Of a stretch of 64,000 bases of DNA, positions 12,639-23,024 are shown one piece after another. The notes under the pieces are model-generated. The model had not been told where the DNA came from. It saw nothing but the letters and a program-made list of their open reading frames with translations, and searched no databases. Origin of the DNA: Cunninghamella blakesleeana (taxonomy: Eukaryota; Mucoromycota; Mucoromycetes; Mucorales; Cunninghamellaceae); contig JAFCIZ010000004.1 in the NCBI GenBank assembly GCA_017871115.1, forward strand, positions 124,001 through 188,000. The letters are read 5' to 3'. Every line of letters begins with the position of its first letter. The stretch's first letter is position 1. The position numbers and the translations under genes are program-made.

Positions 12639-13139
12639 ATGAAAACATTTTTTTCTACAGTAGTGATTTTCATTGTTCTTTTTATGCTTAGGAAAGTAAT
12701 GAGTGCCTGTACAGATTTTGCAGTGGCTTGCCATGAAGTGTCATCCTGTGCTGGTGGCTCAACAAATCTGTGCATAGGTGCTTATACAAAGTGTGTGGCT
12801 GTTGACCATGGCAACATTGTAATCAACCAAGCTAAGGAAATGTTTGGAGATGAAGTGAGCTTCAGTGAAAATGGTTATCATCTAGGCTGGAAACCTGCTC
12901 AATCTATTGTTAGAATTATTTGGGCAGATGGTGAAGATTTAGGTGATATCAAGATGAAGTATATAAAAGGAAATTGTGCCAAAGTAGGTCTAGGAACTTG
13001 TTCAGGTGCTGGTATATACCTATCTTCTTATGGTTGTACTGAAAACATTGACAGAAGAGGTCATTTGTTGAAGGCATGTCAAGCTTTGGGTCCAGGCTTT
13101 TATGGGTGTGACAAAATGCTTTCAGCTAATGGTCTTTAG
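12639..13139 (+). CDS. secreted cysteine-rich protein, unknown family
   Basis: A 166-residue ORF starts with a clear signal peptide: basic MK, then a hydrophobic TVVIFIVLFML core, with likely cleavage just before the ACTDF segment at about residue 23. The mature part has ten cysteines spread along its length and a Gly-rich C-terminus, consistent with a disulfide-stabilised extracellular protein. It has no membrane segment after the signal and no domain I recognise. The ATG is followed by an uninterrupted frame to TAG, and base composition is more balanced than the surrounding repeats, so it is probably under selection. Two ACTATAGGGGC-like motifs and a longer upstream block are shared with the CLP genes at 45-55 kb, which suggests joint regulation. 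A role as effector or defence protein is only inference. Confidence 0.7.
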   Translation: MKTFFSTVVIFIVLFMLRKVMSACTDFAVACHEVSSCAGGSTNLCIGAYTKCVAVDHGNIVINQAKEMFGDEVSFSENGYHLGWKPAQSIVRIIWADGEDLGDIKMKYIKGNCAKVGLGTCSGAGIYLSSYGCTENIDRRGHLLKACQALGPGFYGCDKMLSANGL

Positions 13140-13204
13140 CTTGAAGGTGAATGTATATGTCTTATTCTAAAATAAAAAGATTTTTTTAAAGTATACAAAT
13201 AAAA

Positions 13205-13219
13205 ACTATAGGGGCATAC
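13205..13219 (+). promoter_or_regulatory. ACTATAGGGGCATAC motif before 13242
   Basis: It is identical to 12542-12556 and lies 23 bases before the start codon at 13242. It sits in the same position relative to a secreted-protein ORF as the related motifs at 45624-45638, 51855-51869 (minus) and 54711-54725. Confidence 0.4.
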
Positions 13220-13241
13220 AATTTATTTATATATAAAGGCG

Positions 13242-13817
13242 ATGATAAAAGCAATAAAATATAAAGATATCTTTTTATTTCTTCTTATATGTTTTCAAGT
13301 TCTGACCGTGAGAGCAAACCCATTCAATTTTCTGAAGGGGGTTATTTCTGATATATTGTCAATTAATGACTTGCTTAAAGGTGGTGAAGATGCTCCTAGC
13401 ATTCCTAGGTTGACAAACCAAGTATCTTCAACCTATAACAATGAAGATATCATTTGGTATAATAGAGTGGGTAAAAGTATTAATGAAGAAATCTATTATC
13501 ATTTTATAACTCCTAAAGATCAATATTTATATGGAAATGATAAGAATGCAAGAAATATGATGGAATTTATCATAAGAAAAGCAGACAATGACAACACATA
13601 TTTAAAACAAATTCTACAAGAGTTACAAGATGCAGGAAAATCTTATAAATGGTGGTATAATGCTATTAAGAATCCAAAAGGTAGGACAACGTGCTCGATG
13701 AATGATAGCCAAAAAACATGCTGTATGCTGCCAGAATACTTTGTGTTATTGTCGCCATGGTGGAATTACCATGAATGGGCTATACCCGATAGTGACATCG
13801 AAACAAGACAAAAATGA
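13242..13817 (+). CDS. predicted secreted protein, unknown; in-frame continuation after stop
   Basis: A 191-residue ORF begins with a signal peptide (basic MIKAIKYK, hydrophobic IFLFLLICFQVL, likely cleavage near the VRA-NP junction). The mature protein has many Asn, Tyr and Trp residues, with three cysteines clustered near residues 152-161. I recognise no family. The TGA at 13815-13817 is followed in the same frame by 20 more codons to a TAA at 13878-13880, and that tail contains three further cysteines. The tail looks like protein rather than random AT-rich sequence, so the TGA may be a recent nonsense mutation, a readthrough site or a sequencing error. It is 102 bases downstream of the neighbouring secreted-protein gene on the same strand and has its own copy of the ACTATAGGGGCATAC motif. 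Confidence 0.6.
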   Translation: MIKAIKYKDIFLFLLICFQVLTVRANPFNFLKGVISDILSINDLLKGGEDAPSIPRLTNQVSSTYNNEDIIWYNRVGKSINEEIYYHFITPKDQYLYGNDKNARNMMEFIIRKADNDNTYLKQILQELQDAGKSYKWWYNAIKNPKGRTTCSMNDSQKTCCMLPEYFVLLSPWWNYHEWAIPDSDIETRQK

Positions 13818-13965
13818 ACAATGGATGCATGTAAAGCTGAACTAGGAAGAGACTGTGTTATATGTCCATATAATGTTTAATTTACATAAATAATAATATA
13901 AAAAATTCTTTTTTCGATTATAAATAAATAAAAATAATTAATTAATAATTAAGAGTGGTACTGTC

Positions 13966-14454
13966 ATGTCTAGAACTAAAGTAAATCATATAGAGGTGAA
14001 ACTAATTGAAGAAGAATATATTTAATTTAAGCAATCCATGATAAATAATGAGGTAAATACTTTTTTAAAGAACTATACGGGTTCTAATTCTGCACCGCTG
14101 GAAGAAACAACTAATACATTTTTAGTGTTTACTATAGTGTCTGATGATGAGAAATCAGTAGATTATATCTTATCTAGAAATTTTATTGATCATAAGGTGC
14201 TGAATATAACTAACGCTGCTGGTCAAATTGCAATAGCTAGTTCTCTTGGTGCTGCTACTTCAGAAGCAAATTTGCAACATATAAGAGCCTTTATTGACAG
14301 AAATAAGAGTTTCTATACTAATGGACCTATATATGCAGTAACTGTTGAAACATTATCCTATGGTACGAGCGGAGGAGAGTACTTTACTCAGGAAGAGGCT
14401 ATAAAAAATTATTTACAGCCCTTGTATTATGATGATCATACTCCTAATTCTTAA
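13966..14454 (+). pseudogene. unknown protein ORF interrupted by TAA near the start
   Basis: A frame opens at ATG 13966, runs 19 codons, meets TAA at 14023-14025 and then continues open from 14026 to a stop at 14452-14454. An internal ATG at 14038 gives a clean 138-residue ORF. The downstream part has balanced, protein-like composition (conserved-looking NAAGQIAIASSLGAA segment, YGTSGGEYFTQEEA segment). It has no signal peptide, no cysteines and no recognised domain. Because the residues before the TAA also look protein-like and are in the same frame, a start at 13966 with a later nonsense mutation seems more likely than a natural start at 14038, but either is possible. It is the third ORF of the island that also holds the secreted proteins at 12639 and 13242. 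Confidence 0.5.
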
Positions 14455-15800
14455 CGTCGTAGTACTTGCAAGAACTTTTAAACAAAAATCTTTATATGGT
14501 AATCATTAATCAATTAACATTAAAATGCTTATGTTTATTTAACATTTGTTTTTTTAAAAAAAATAAAAAAAAATTAATACAAAATAAAATAAAATAAAGA
14601 GAAAAAAAAAGAGGAATAAATTAAGAGATAAAAAACTTGAAACTTTTTATCTTTCAAAAAATAATAAATATGATAATCAAAAAAAAAAAAAAAAATAATA
14701 AATCAATAATAGATGTAAATATTTGTTTTTGAAGTATTGATATTTTGAGTAATTTCGAATTTTTAAATAATTTGATAAAATTATCGAGTATTCCTTATTT
14801 TAAAAAAGATAAGTAGATAAAATACAAATTACGTTACTAATATAATTTATTAAATCCATCAAATAATTTGAAAATTTAAGCTGTTGAAATAACGATTTAT
14901 TCAAATAAGTATTATTATTATTATTATTATGGTTGATGGTGGTGATGGTAATGGCTTTTTTACTTGTCTCTCTCTCTCTCCCATACATACGTACATAGAT
15001 CTATTTCCTTGTTCTAACTATGTATTATTATTATTTTATTTATTACTGCTTAATACCAGTTTGTTTGCTAGTACGTTTTGCCTTTTTAATTTTTTAATTT
15101 TGATATATTCTGCAATATTGATAAAAATGAACTTCAAGACTGAATTTTTAGTGAGAAAATATTCGTGTTTATTTTTTTAATAATAAAGAGTATATAGTGA
15201 TACAAATATATTCAAAAAAGAAATTCATTGTTACAAAAAAAAAAAAAAACATAAATTCATACCTTTTTGCTGTAGTTTTATTTTTATGTAATAACACCAC
15301 TACAACGAAATGAATATAACAAAAAAGATTGTAATAATAATAATGTTATAATTCGGAATAACTTTCAAGATCAAATATATACCTTATCATTCCAGGATAT
15401 AAATGATATCGATTTCTTGACTCTTGAGTATTATCAACAGAATTGGATCGTTCTATATATATAGCACTACTATCTAACCATGAGACATCTACAACAAGCA
15501 TATTTAATATTATTGGTAGATGAATTTCAACTTTTAACCAGACAATCCTTATTAACATAAACATCTTTAATGCTATATATTACACGTAATATGGAAAACT
15601 TACCTAAATGCACATGATGAAAAGTATATAATGAGTTTGTAAAACACTTTTTCCACATTTTTTCATTATTAGTCGCGTATTCCGGGATGTTTGAATGTTG
15701 CAATGCTTAAAAAATTGCAAAATCTTTTAAGTATTGTTTGTTTGAATTATTTTTTAATCCACCGTAAATATTACCACAATGTACGATGTCTTCTCTAATA
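14455..15800. other. AT-rich sequence without an intact gene
   Basis: It contains homopolymer runs and an (ATT)n microsatellite at about 14910-14930. A minus-strand open stretch of 72 codons at 15346-15564, followed near 15640-15700 by an ATNNEK-like block, is shared with the decayed ORF at 8279-8620. I read this as transposon remnant. Confidence 0.4.
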
Positions 15801-15973
15801 TATATATAATCGTTACTAGAGGCTCTGATGATAAAAAGGATGGTAAAAACGATAGTAATCGTAGTAGCTAAAGCAAAAAAAATTAAAAGTCAGTTCAAAT
15901 TTAATTTTATATATATATATATTTTCTTTTCTTTTTGATACAAAAAAAGTAATCCTTCTCTTTTCTTTTCTTT

Positions 15974-16017
<44 letters not shown>

Positions 16018-17480
16018 TGACTATTTTCCTTATCCCTTTTTTTAGGCATATAATAATAATAATAATGATAAATTATATATTAAATAAAAGTAGCATTAGT
16101 TATAAACACCATTGTAATTTGATGCTTACTAAATACACTATACAGCCTAAATATCAACCTTCATTATGTTAAAGTATGTTTTGATAACCTATTAAAAAGC
16201 ATTGTTACGTTGAAAATGTATTAACTTGATAAATTATTATATGATATTAGATAGTTTATTTTGGATATTGCATATACTTTTAAATAAAATGAATTTGTAT
16301 TTGTATTTCTGTTTTTTATAGCGTTTATTAATATCTCTTTTTGATTGATTGAATTTAGATTATATCCTGTACTAATATGCTTTAAAAATACACTCGAGTT
16401 CATTGACCTTTTTTGTTACTGGTAAACATATAACTATCTAAAATATAATAATATCACCAACCACTATATAAATTTCAAATATATTTTAATATCTTGAATG
16501 ACTAAAAAATAGCATAATAAATGCCTTTTTTTATTAATAAATTTTATAAAGCTAAAATTGAATAAAAATTAGAACTAAATAGCTTTGTAAATACTTTATT
16601 AGAACTAAATAGTATTGAATAACATTTAATCAAAACTGAATTACATTCATCATTGTGTAATAAAAAAGGACGTTGAATCAGAACTTGAAATTCAAAAAAT
16701 CAACACTTTTCAGCACTTTTTTTTATTGCAGTGATATATATATTTCCATTCGCCTTTTATCCATTATTTTACTACTGTGTTTTAAATCTTAATATTTAGA
16801 TAATGCACAAAAAATTCCACAACTTGAAATGTGCACTCTCATTTCACAATATTAAAATTTTTCTTTTTTATTTAAAACATTATTAAAAGCTATAAATACA
16901 AGAAGCAGTAATATACAAAAAAGAATTATATTTATAGTTTTTCTACAGGTGAATTATCAAATGAAATTAAATTATAACAATAAAGATAAACGATCTGTAT
17001 AGTGAAAATAATAATGAAGTTTTATTATAAAATAAAATAAAAACAAAATAAAACAAAATAAAAGAGAAATGAGAAATTTGAAGATTGAAAATCCAGGTCT
17101 GATGGTCAAAAAATATAATCCTTTTTTGTATATATCATACCTGTGTATTACTAGTGATTGTCAAGTATATGATTATCAATATTTAAAGTATCCAAATCGA
17201 AAGATAGTCAAGGAAAATAGACAGAAAAGCCTTTTTTTTTTTTTTTTTGCATTGTTTTTTTTTAAATAATAATAATCAAAAAGTGATGGCATTTCAATTC
17301 ATATAATCACTTTCATGGGCAATATATACTGGGCTTTGACTTTGTATAAAAAAGATGTGAAACTATATAACTAAAAATTATTAATCGTTCATATAATTAT
17401 TTAATGTATCTTTTATTATTACATATCCTTTCTATTCTTTATTTGTTTAGTATTTTATATTAACTAACTATCTATTAAAA
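15800..17480. repeat. repeat family A, right arm of a diverged inverted repeat
   Basis: This is the reverse-complement counterpart of 4770-6150, with the same landmarks in the opposite order. It includes a minus-strand open stretch at 16221-16403 whose Asn-rich coding block is also recognisable at 5620-5750. No intact gene is present. Confidence 0.6.
15961..16018. repeat. (CTTT)n / (CTTTT)n microsatellite
   Basis: About eleven tandem CTTT units are preceded by CTTTT units. A 77-codon minus-strand open frame across it is an artefact of the repeat (Lys/Glu-rich). Confidence 0.9.
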
Positions 17481-18290
17481 CATTGACTCCATAGTTGAAC
17501 ATTTTTCAAAATATGACATAAAGTGTCCAATCCATCCTTTGCATTCTTTTTCAGTTACACTATACGTTGATTCCTTAATTCAGCTATTTAAGTAATCACC
17601 AGACGATAAACTAACGCTTTTAATACCTGGTTCTAACCTTAGACCAATATTCTTCGATTGGATTTAAAAAATGGAGAGTATGAAAGTAAAAAGATAGGTT
17701 TATATTCTCGGCATTCTATTAATTTTTTTACATCAGTTATAGAATAAATAGATACGTTATCCATTACAAGATATCTAGCTATTTATTAAAGAAAAAAAAA
17801 GCATCAATAAATATCCTTTTTTCGTTTTTTTTTTCAATTTTTAATTTTTTAATTTTTTTAAGATAATATCCTTCATTATTTAATCATGTACCTTTCATAT
17901 TATAAAAATTTAGTATATTTATAATCCCTTCAAGAAACTGCATATAATGATCGGAACGGGTTCCAATTCTAGCGCTAGCTATTTTATCCACTTTATCCGA
18001 GGGCCTATTATTTAATTTATTTATTCTTATTGTTTGGCTCATCACCTTTTCTAAAGAATATTTGTATGATATTCCACTTCATAATACCCGCGACTTGACG
18101 TATTTTACAAAAACTTACAAGTACCATAAGTTGTTTAGGCATGGGTTCCTTCCTTGTACTATTATTATTATTTTCAGCCTGCGGTTGTCATTATTTCATA
18201 TTAGATGTATCATACAAATCGAAGGTATTGTGTTTTTTTTTTTTTTTCATCTAAAGCTCTCTCATATTGCTCATCAGTATTAAAACAATT
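17480..18290 (-). pseudogene. decayed Tc1/mariner-type transposase, inverted copy
   Basis: The reverse complement of this region matches 4200-4760. It shows the block TATCTTGTAATGGATAACGT (the YLVMDN motif), then the degenerate SPxxxPIE-like block, then the segment coding a TEKECKGWIGHFM-like C-terminal part. Stops and frameshifts are present. With the plus-strand remnant at 3620-4770 it frames the whole 3.6-18.3 kb repeat block. Confidence 0.6.
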
Positions 18291-19162
18291 TATATATTTT
18301 TCATGAATACCACTTTCCTTTTCATTTTTCATAACTGTCTGAAACTGCAAATTCGTTTAAATATTTCTGAAGAAACACTATCTATAAATACCATATTGCT
18401 GATTATTTTATTAAAAGATAAAAAAAAATGAAAAATAGGAAAAAAAAATAATAATAATGAAACGAAAAAAATTGAAGAAAAAAAGAGAGAGAAAAAAGAA
18501 AAAAAGAGAAAAAAAAAAAAAAGAGAAAGAAAAAAAAAATGTGTAGAATAAAAGTAACTGATACGCAAAATCCAAGAAAAAATTTTATTGGATGTGCAAA
18601 AGTAAAGTCAAGACCCAGTATTACTAAAAAATAAAAAATATGAAAAGGGTAAGTCGTCTTTTATCATAGAAAGTGAAAAAAAAAAAAAATGAGACAATTA
18701 TTTTTATTTTTATTTGCCAAGTTTATTTTACATAAAAAAGATTTCTAATTCGTTCAAAAATGGATTTTTGAATTATAATACATATTTATCGGATCATCAA
18801 GGCGGTTTTTTTTTTTTTTCTATTATTCATGTCCTCATGTTAGAACTAAAATGGAAACCTATCACCAATAAAAAAAAATTTAATAAGCGTTACTAAAAAA
18901 AATTAAAAATTGTAAGCAGCATTAATTTTTTTTTTTTTACCCTCTTTCCCCTTTTTTTATTTAAATTCAATTTTTGATTTTTTTTAATTCTTTTCATTTC
19001 TTTCCCTATTTCTTCCCTTACTTTTTTTTTAACATATATACATATCTATATATCACTATATATATATATATAAAAATAAATATATATTAATATATATTAA
19101 TATACTACTATTACTATTACTACTATTACCACTACTACTACTACTACTACTTTTTATTTATA
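18290..19162. other. AT-rich intergenic region and F-box gene promoter
   Basis: It consists of purine and pyrimidine runs and poly(T) tracts at about 18806-18819 and 18928-18939. A (TACTAC)-type trinucleotide array at about 19104-19150 ends 12 bases before the F-box start codon and would form its 5' UTR. No gene is seen. Confidence 0.5.
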
Positions 19163-20527
19163 ATGTTATTATTTGAATTACCATATGAATTACTTGATTC
19201 TATATTGGATCATGTTCCTCAAAAAACACTTACGAGGTTATGTACAGTAAATCAACAAGGCTATGAACTTTGTCTACCTCATTTATACCGTCATTTACAT
19301 ATTAAAAACAGAGGCCATTTTAAGCAATTAGAAAAAGGATTGAAAAGATCTACTTTTCTTCAACAAGTGGTGGCAAGCTATACGAGAACCTTAACAATAG
19401 GCTGTGAACAAAGTAGTTACCAATGGTTAATCAGTAATCACCAAGCTTCTTGGTGTCAAACATGGTTAAAAAATATCCATACCATTACTTTTAGTCATTT
19501 TGATATTTTACCAGTAGAACAAATAAGTAGTTTTCTTTATCGATTTTCTTCTTCTTCGTTACATAATCTTCATTTCCATTATTGTAATCTCATCTGTCAA
19601 AATCAACCGGAACCTATGGTCCCGATGCTTCCCGATTTATTAACAGAATCAAGCATTTTTCAATTACCTGCTACTTATACCTTTCAACCCAAACAAGAAC
19701 AACAGATGTTACTAGTTAAATCAAACCAAATCAAAAGAGTGGAGTTTTTATGGACAGATTTTTCATCGACAGCAATCACGACATTATTCAGCATGTTGCC
19801 ACAACTATCCTTTGTTAATTTTGGTGCCAATCACAACCGTTTAGAGCATGCCAACTCCATAGCATTAAAAGCATTAAAACAGCATTGTTCTCATATTACT
19901 GGTTTGCATATTCGTTTACAACAAATTGAAACAAGCATCTTATCAGATACCATCATCCATTATGGCCATCAGTTGATTAACTTGGGGATCCAGAGTCAAG
20001 ATAAACACGTCTTACAAACAGTGGCTAAACATGCAACTAATATTGAACAATTAACACTTCATGCATCATTAGTAAATCAATCATCAGATGATGAAGAGGG
20101 CGAAAAGGATGACGAAGAAGAAGAGAATGAAATGGTGTTAATGGGAAAGAATTGGCGTGAGCAACGATCCTCATCACCATCCGCAAGTCTTATGTGGCGC
20201 ACAGACTACAAAAATAACTATTTTTTGAACAAGAACGAAAAGAAAACTTTAGATAACATCATTGGCGTAGTACAAAAATGCGGAAGGTTAATATATATGG
20301 AAATGGTAAGCTGGGGAGCTCAGGATATTCCTTCTATTCTTTTTGAAATCAAGGATGAAAAGCAACAGCATTCATTATCAAGATGCTCATCCACTAGTTC
20401 ATTATCTTCTCTGGCTTCTTCTTCGACATTATACTCATCATCATCATCATCTTTAATTCATAATAATAAGACTTCGTTAACTTTAGATAGCGAAGTTTTA
20501 AATGAAATCCGAACATTATTTATCTAA
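19163..20527 (+). CDS. F-box protein with LRR-like C-terminus
   Basis: A 454-residue single-exon protein. Residues 1-46 form a typical fungal F-box: FELPYELLDSILDHVP, then LTRLCTVNQQGYELCLPHLYR. This motif binds Skp1 in SCF ubiquitin ligases. The following 260 residues contain repeated Leu-rich stretches (for example INLGIQSQDKHVLQTVAKH and IEQLTLHAS) that suggest divergent leucine-rich repeats for substrate binding. An acidic linker of Asp/Glu runs lies at about residues 308-325, and a Ser-rich segment at about 410-435. The substrate is unknown. The first ATG begins directly with the hydrophobic F-box start, as is common in fungi. Confidence 0.85.
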   Translation: MLLFELPYELLDSILDHVPQKTLTRLCTVNQQGYELCLPHLYRHLHIKNRGHFKQLEKGLKRSTFLQQVVASYTRTLTIGCEQSSYQWLISNHQASWCQTWLKNIHTITFSHFDILPVEQISSFLYRFSSSSLHNLHFHYCNLICQNQPEPMVPMLPDLLTESSIFQLPATYTFQPKQEQQMLLVKSNQIKRVEFLWTDFSSTAITTLFSMLPQLSFVNFGANHNRLEHANSIALKALKQHCSHITGLHIRLQQIETSILSDTIIHYGHQLINLGIQSQDKHVLQTVAKHATNIEQLTLHASLVNQSSDDEEGEKDDEEEENEMVLMGKNWREQRSSSPSASLMWRTDYKNNYFLNKNEKKTLDNIIGVVQKCGRLIYMEMVSWGAQDIPSILFEIKDEKQQHSLSRCSSTSSLSSLASSSTLYSSSSSSLIHNNKTSLTLDSEVLNEIRTLFI

Positions 20528-21792
20528 AAAAAGCCTTTATCTATCTTCATACTCACACACTATAATTATAATTATTATTTTTAATATATAGAAACACAAT
20601 ACATTTATACACACATACACATGGATTCCCTTATCATTTTTCATTAGTACTTTTATTTATTTTATTTATTTATTTATTACTTATTATATTCCTTTCTCCC
20701 TTTCACAAAAAAAAAAAAGTACATAATAAATCATATTTCCTTGCATTTTATTCTCACATTTTTTTATTCCCTCTTTTTTTTATTCCCTCTTTTTTTTTAT
20801 TTATTAAAGATAAAAAATATTTATTATTCTAAAAATAATAAAAAGTATTAGTTTTACAGATTTCATCGATAATAGATTAAACTCCTTCCAAGAGGATGTG
20901 AAAAAAAAAAAAAAAAAACTTTTTTTTTTCTTTATGGCTGATTTTGAATTTCGAATTATATATTTTAAAAAAAACAAAACAAATAAACAATATTATTTAC
21001 AACCCCAATAAAAAATACAAAAAAGTCTCATTAAAGATTACAATTATTATTATTATTATAAAAATTCTTGGGAAAAAGTTGATATATTGATCCATATTTC
21101 ATATATAAATAAATTAAATACTAAAATGGATAAATTCATGCTAATCATGCTGAAGCTTAAAAAATTAAAAATAAAAAGAAATCAGTTCTTGGGCGTTCCA
21201 CCTATTTTTAAGAAATTATAAAAAAAAAAAAAAAGAGCATTTGAAACTGTATTATCTTTTATTACAATACCATTGGTAGTACCCTATTGACCTTGGTAGC
21301 AAAGTAAATTTTTGTGCGCTATAAACATAGGATTTTTGCAGATTGAAAGAAAAAATAGGATTGAGAGCAAAATAAACATTTATTTAATAAAATAATATTG
21401 ATCACGTATAATATAAATAGATGTAATATAGCAATATACATTCATTTAATATTTTAATGGAAAAAAAAAATTATAAGATTGTCTAAAAAATAAATGGGAC
21501 TTACTCTTTTTTGTAGTCACCTTGTATTCAACTACTACTATATATCTTTAATATTTTTTATAATCTAATGTATATATTTCTTTTACTTAATGGCCAGTCC
21601 AGTATAAGCGTCATCTATGCAAGAATTTTCAATAATATACGCCTTTAAATGTAAGATACACAAAAGGCAATTTTTATTTATTATCATCCTTCTTTGTTTC
21701 AAAAAAAAAAAAAAAAAAAAACAAATAAAAAGGATGGAAGGGTAAAAAAAAAGAGCGGTTTTTTCTTTTCTTTTCAGTATACACACGCAAAT
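20528..21792. other. intergenic region, no gene seen
   Basis: AT-rich sequence with poly(A) and poly(T) runs. Short open frames at 21583-21885 lie on simple sequence around the start of the Dim1-like copy and are not credible genes. Confidence 0.5.
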
Positions 21793-22760
21793 ATGGTACT
21801 TTTATTTGATAAAAAAAAAACATTTCATATTATAATAATTTACTTATTTCAACTTTATTTTATTTTGTTTTCTTTTAGTCTGTAAGTAGAATTAGAAACC
21901 AAGTATGCATAGCTCAATAATCATAACAATATTATTTGTTTTTTCTTTAGTATTTCATACCACACCTACCCTCAAGTAAATTTATCTTTATATAATATTA
22001 CATCATAAATAATTATGTATTCAAAAAAACAATTAAATAAAAAATTATAAATTTTTATATTAAAATATGTATCCTTCTATTATAAATAGATGAACATATA
22101 GAAGCAGCCATTGATTCTGAAGAAGACCGTGTTATTGTTATTAGGTTTGGCTTATCAGGAGAGCAAAATTGCTATGTAATGGATGAAACTTTACACAATA
22201 TTGCTAGAGCTATTTAAAAGTTCGCAGCCATCTACAGGGTAATGTAATAAAACACAGATATATATTCATAAAAATAGAAATAAATATATGCCTGTATGAA
22301 AGGTATGGATCCAGCGATTTAGTTTTGTTATTGTTTTCACGATTTGTGACTAAATAGGTAGATTTTGATGCAGTACCTGATTGTAAAGAAGTAAGTGAGT
22401 AGATATAGATATAGATATATATAAATGTTCTAATAACTTTATCAATATTATATATGTATAGATGTATGGGTTGAATGATGATTCTATTGCAGTTTTATTC
22501 TTTTATAAAGGTAAACAAATTTTGTTAGATTCGGATATCAGTAACAACGGTAAAATTAATTATGCTATAGATGATAAGCAAAAAATGATTGATATAATTG
22601 AAGTAAGTTATAAACAAATATATAAATATATGAATAAATCATGGATGGATATATCAAAGGACTGACATATATATATATACTTAATGATTAGACTGTTTAT
22701 CGTGGAGTTTCGAATAATCAACCAATAATGACTTTTGGTGATACAGAATATGGATATTAA
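21793..22760 (+). pseudogene. Dim1/TXNL4A-like tandem duplicate, probable pseudogene
   Basis: This is a diverged tandem copy of the Dim1 gene that starts at 23025. The same exon plan can be traced: ATG at 21793-21795, a 3-base TCT exon at 21879-21881, a 25-base exon at 21951-21975, a 149-base exon at 22090-22238, a 33-base exon at 22358-22390, one at 22462-22602 and the last at 22692-22760. Exon lengths match the intact gene except for one extra codon in the sixth exon and a shorter C-terminal exon. The protein keeps SEEDRVIVIRFG and MDETLHNIA but has lost the WDP motif, the RN core and the C-terminal KDYSTKY tail. A TAA at 22215-22217 falls in frame in the fourth exon. Either it is dead, or the stop is bypassed by unseen splicing. 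The many amino-acid changes alongside well kept splice sites suggest divergence before the stop arose. Confidence 0.75.
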
Positions 22761-23024
22761 AAAACCATCGATTAGTGTATTTTATTTTCTATTTTCTCTT
22801 CAAATATTACCTAAAATTATTTATTTATTTTTAAATGTTTTTTCATTCATTACAATAAATATATACTTAAACTAATCAAATATTGAAATAAAATAATAAA
22901 CTTAATTGTTTTAAATGCGGACAGCTCAAATTTTTAGTACTTTTAAATTCCGATTTTTTTTTTTCTACACCTAAAATAAAACCATATCTTTTTCTTTCAC
23001 CTTCTTTTTTTTTCGGTATACAGT

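Noticed and set aside
13242..14454. Non-standard genetic code (TGA or TAA read as sense)
   Set aside because: All intact housekeeping genes in the window end normally at TAA or TAG and need no reassignment; the two internal stops use different codons in likely decaying ORFs.
15816..16049. Lys/Arg-rich minus-strand open frame of 77 codons
   Set aside because: It is a translation of the (CTTT)n microsatellite plus AT-rich flanks.
18329..18568. Phe/Ser-rich hydrophobic open frame that looks like a membrane protein
   Set aside because: It is created by poly-purine sequence read in antisense; no conserved feature.
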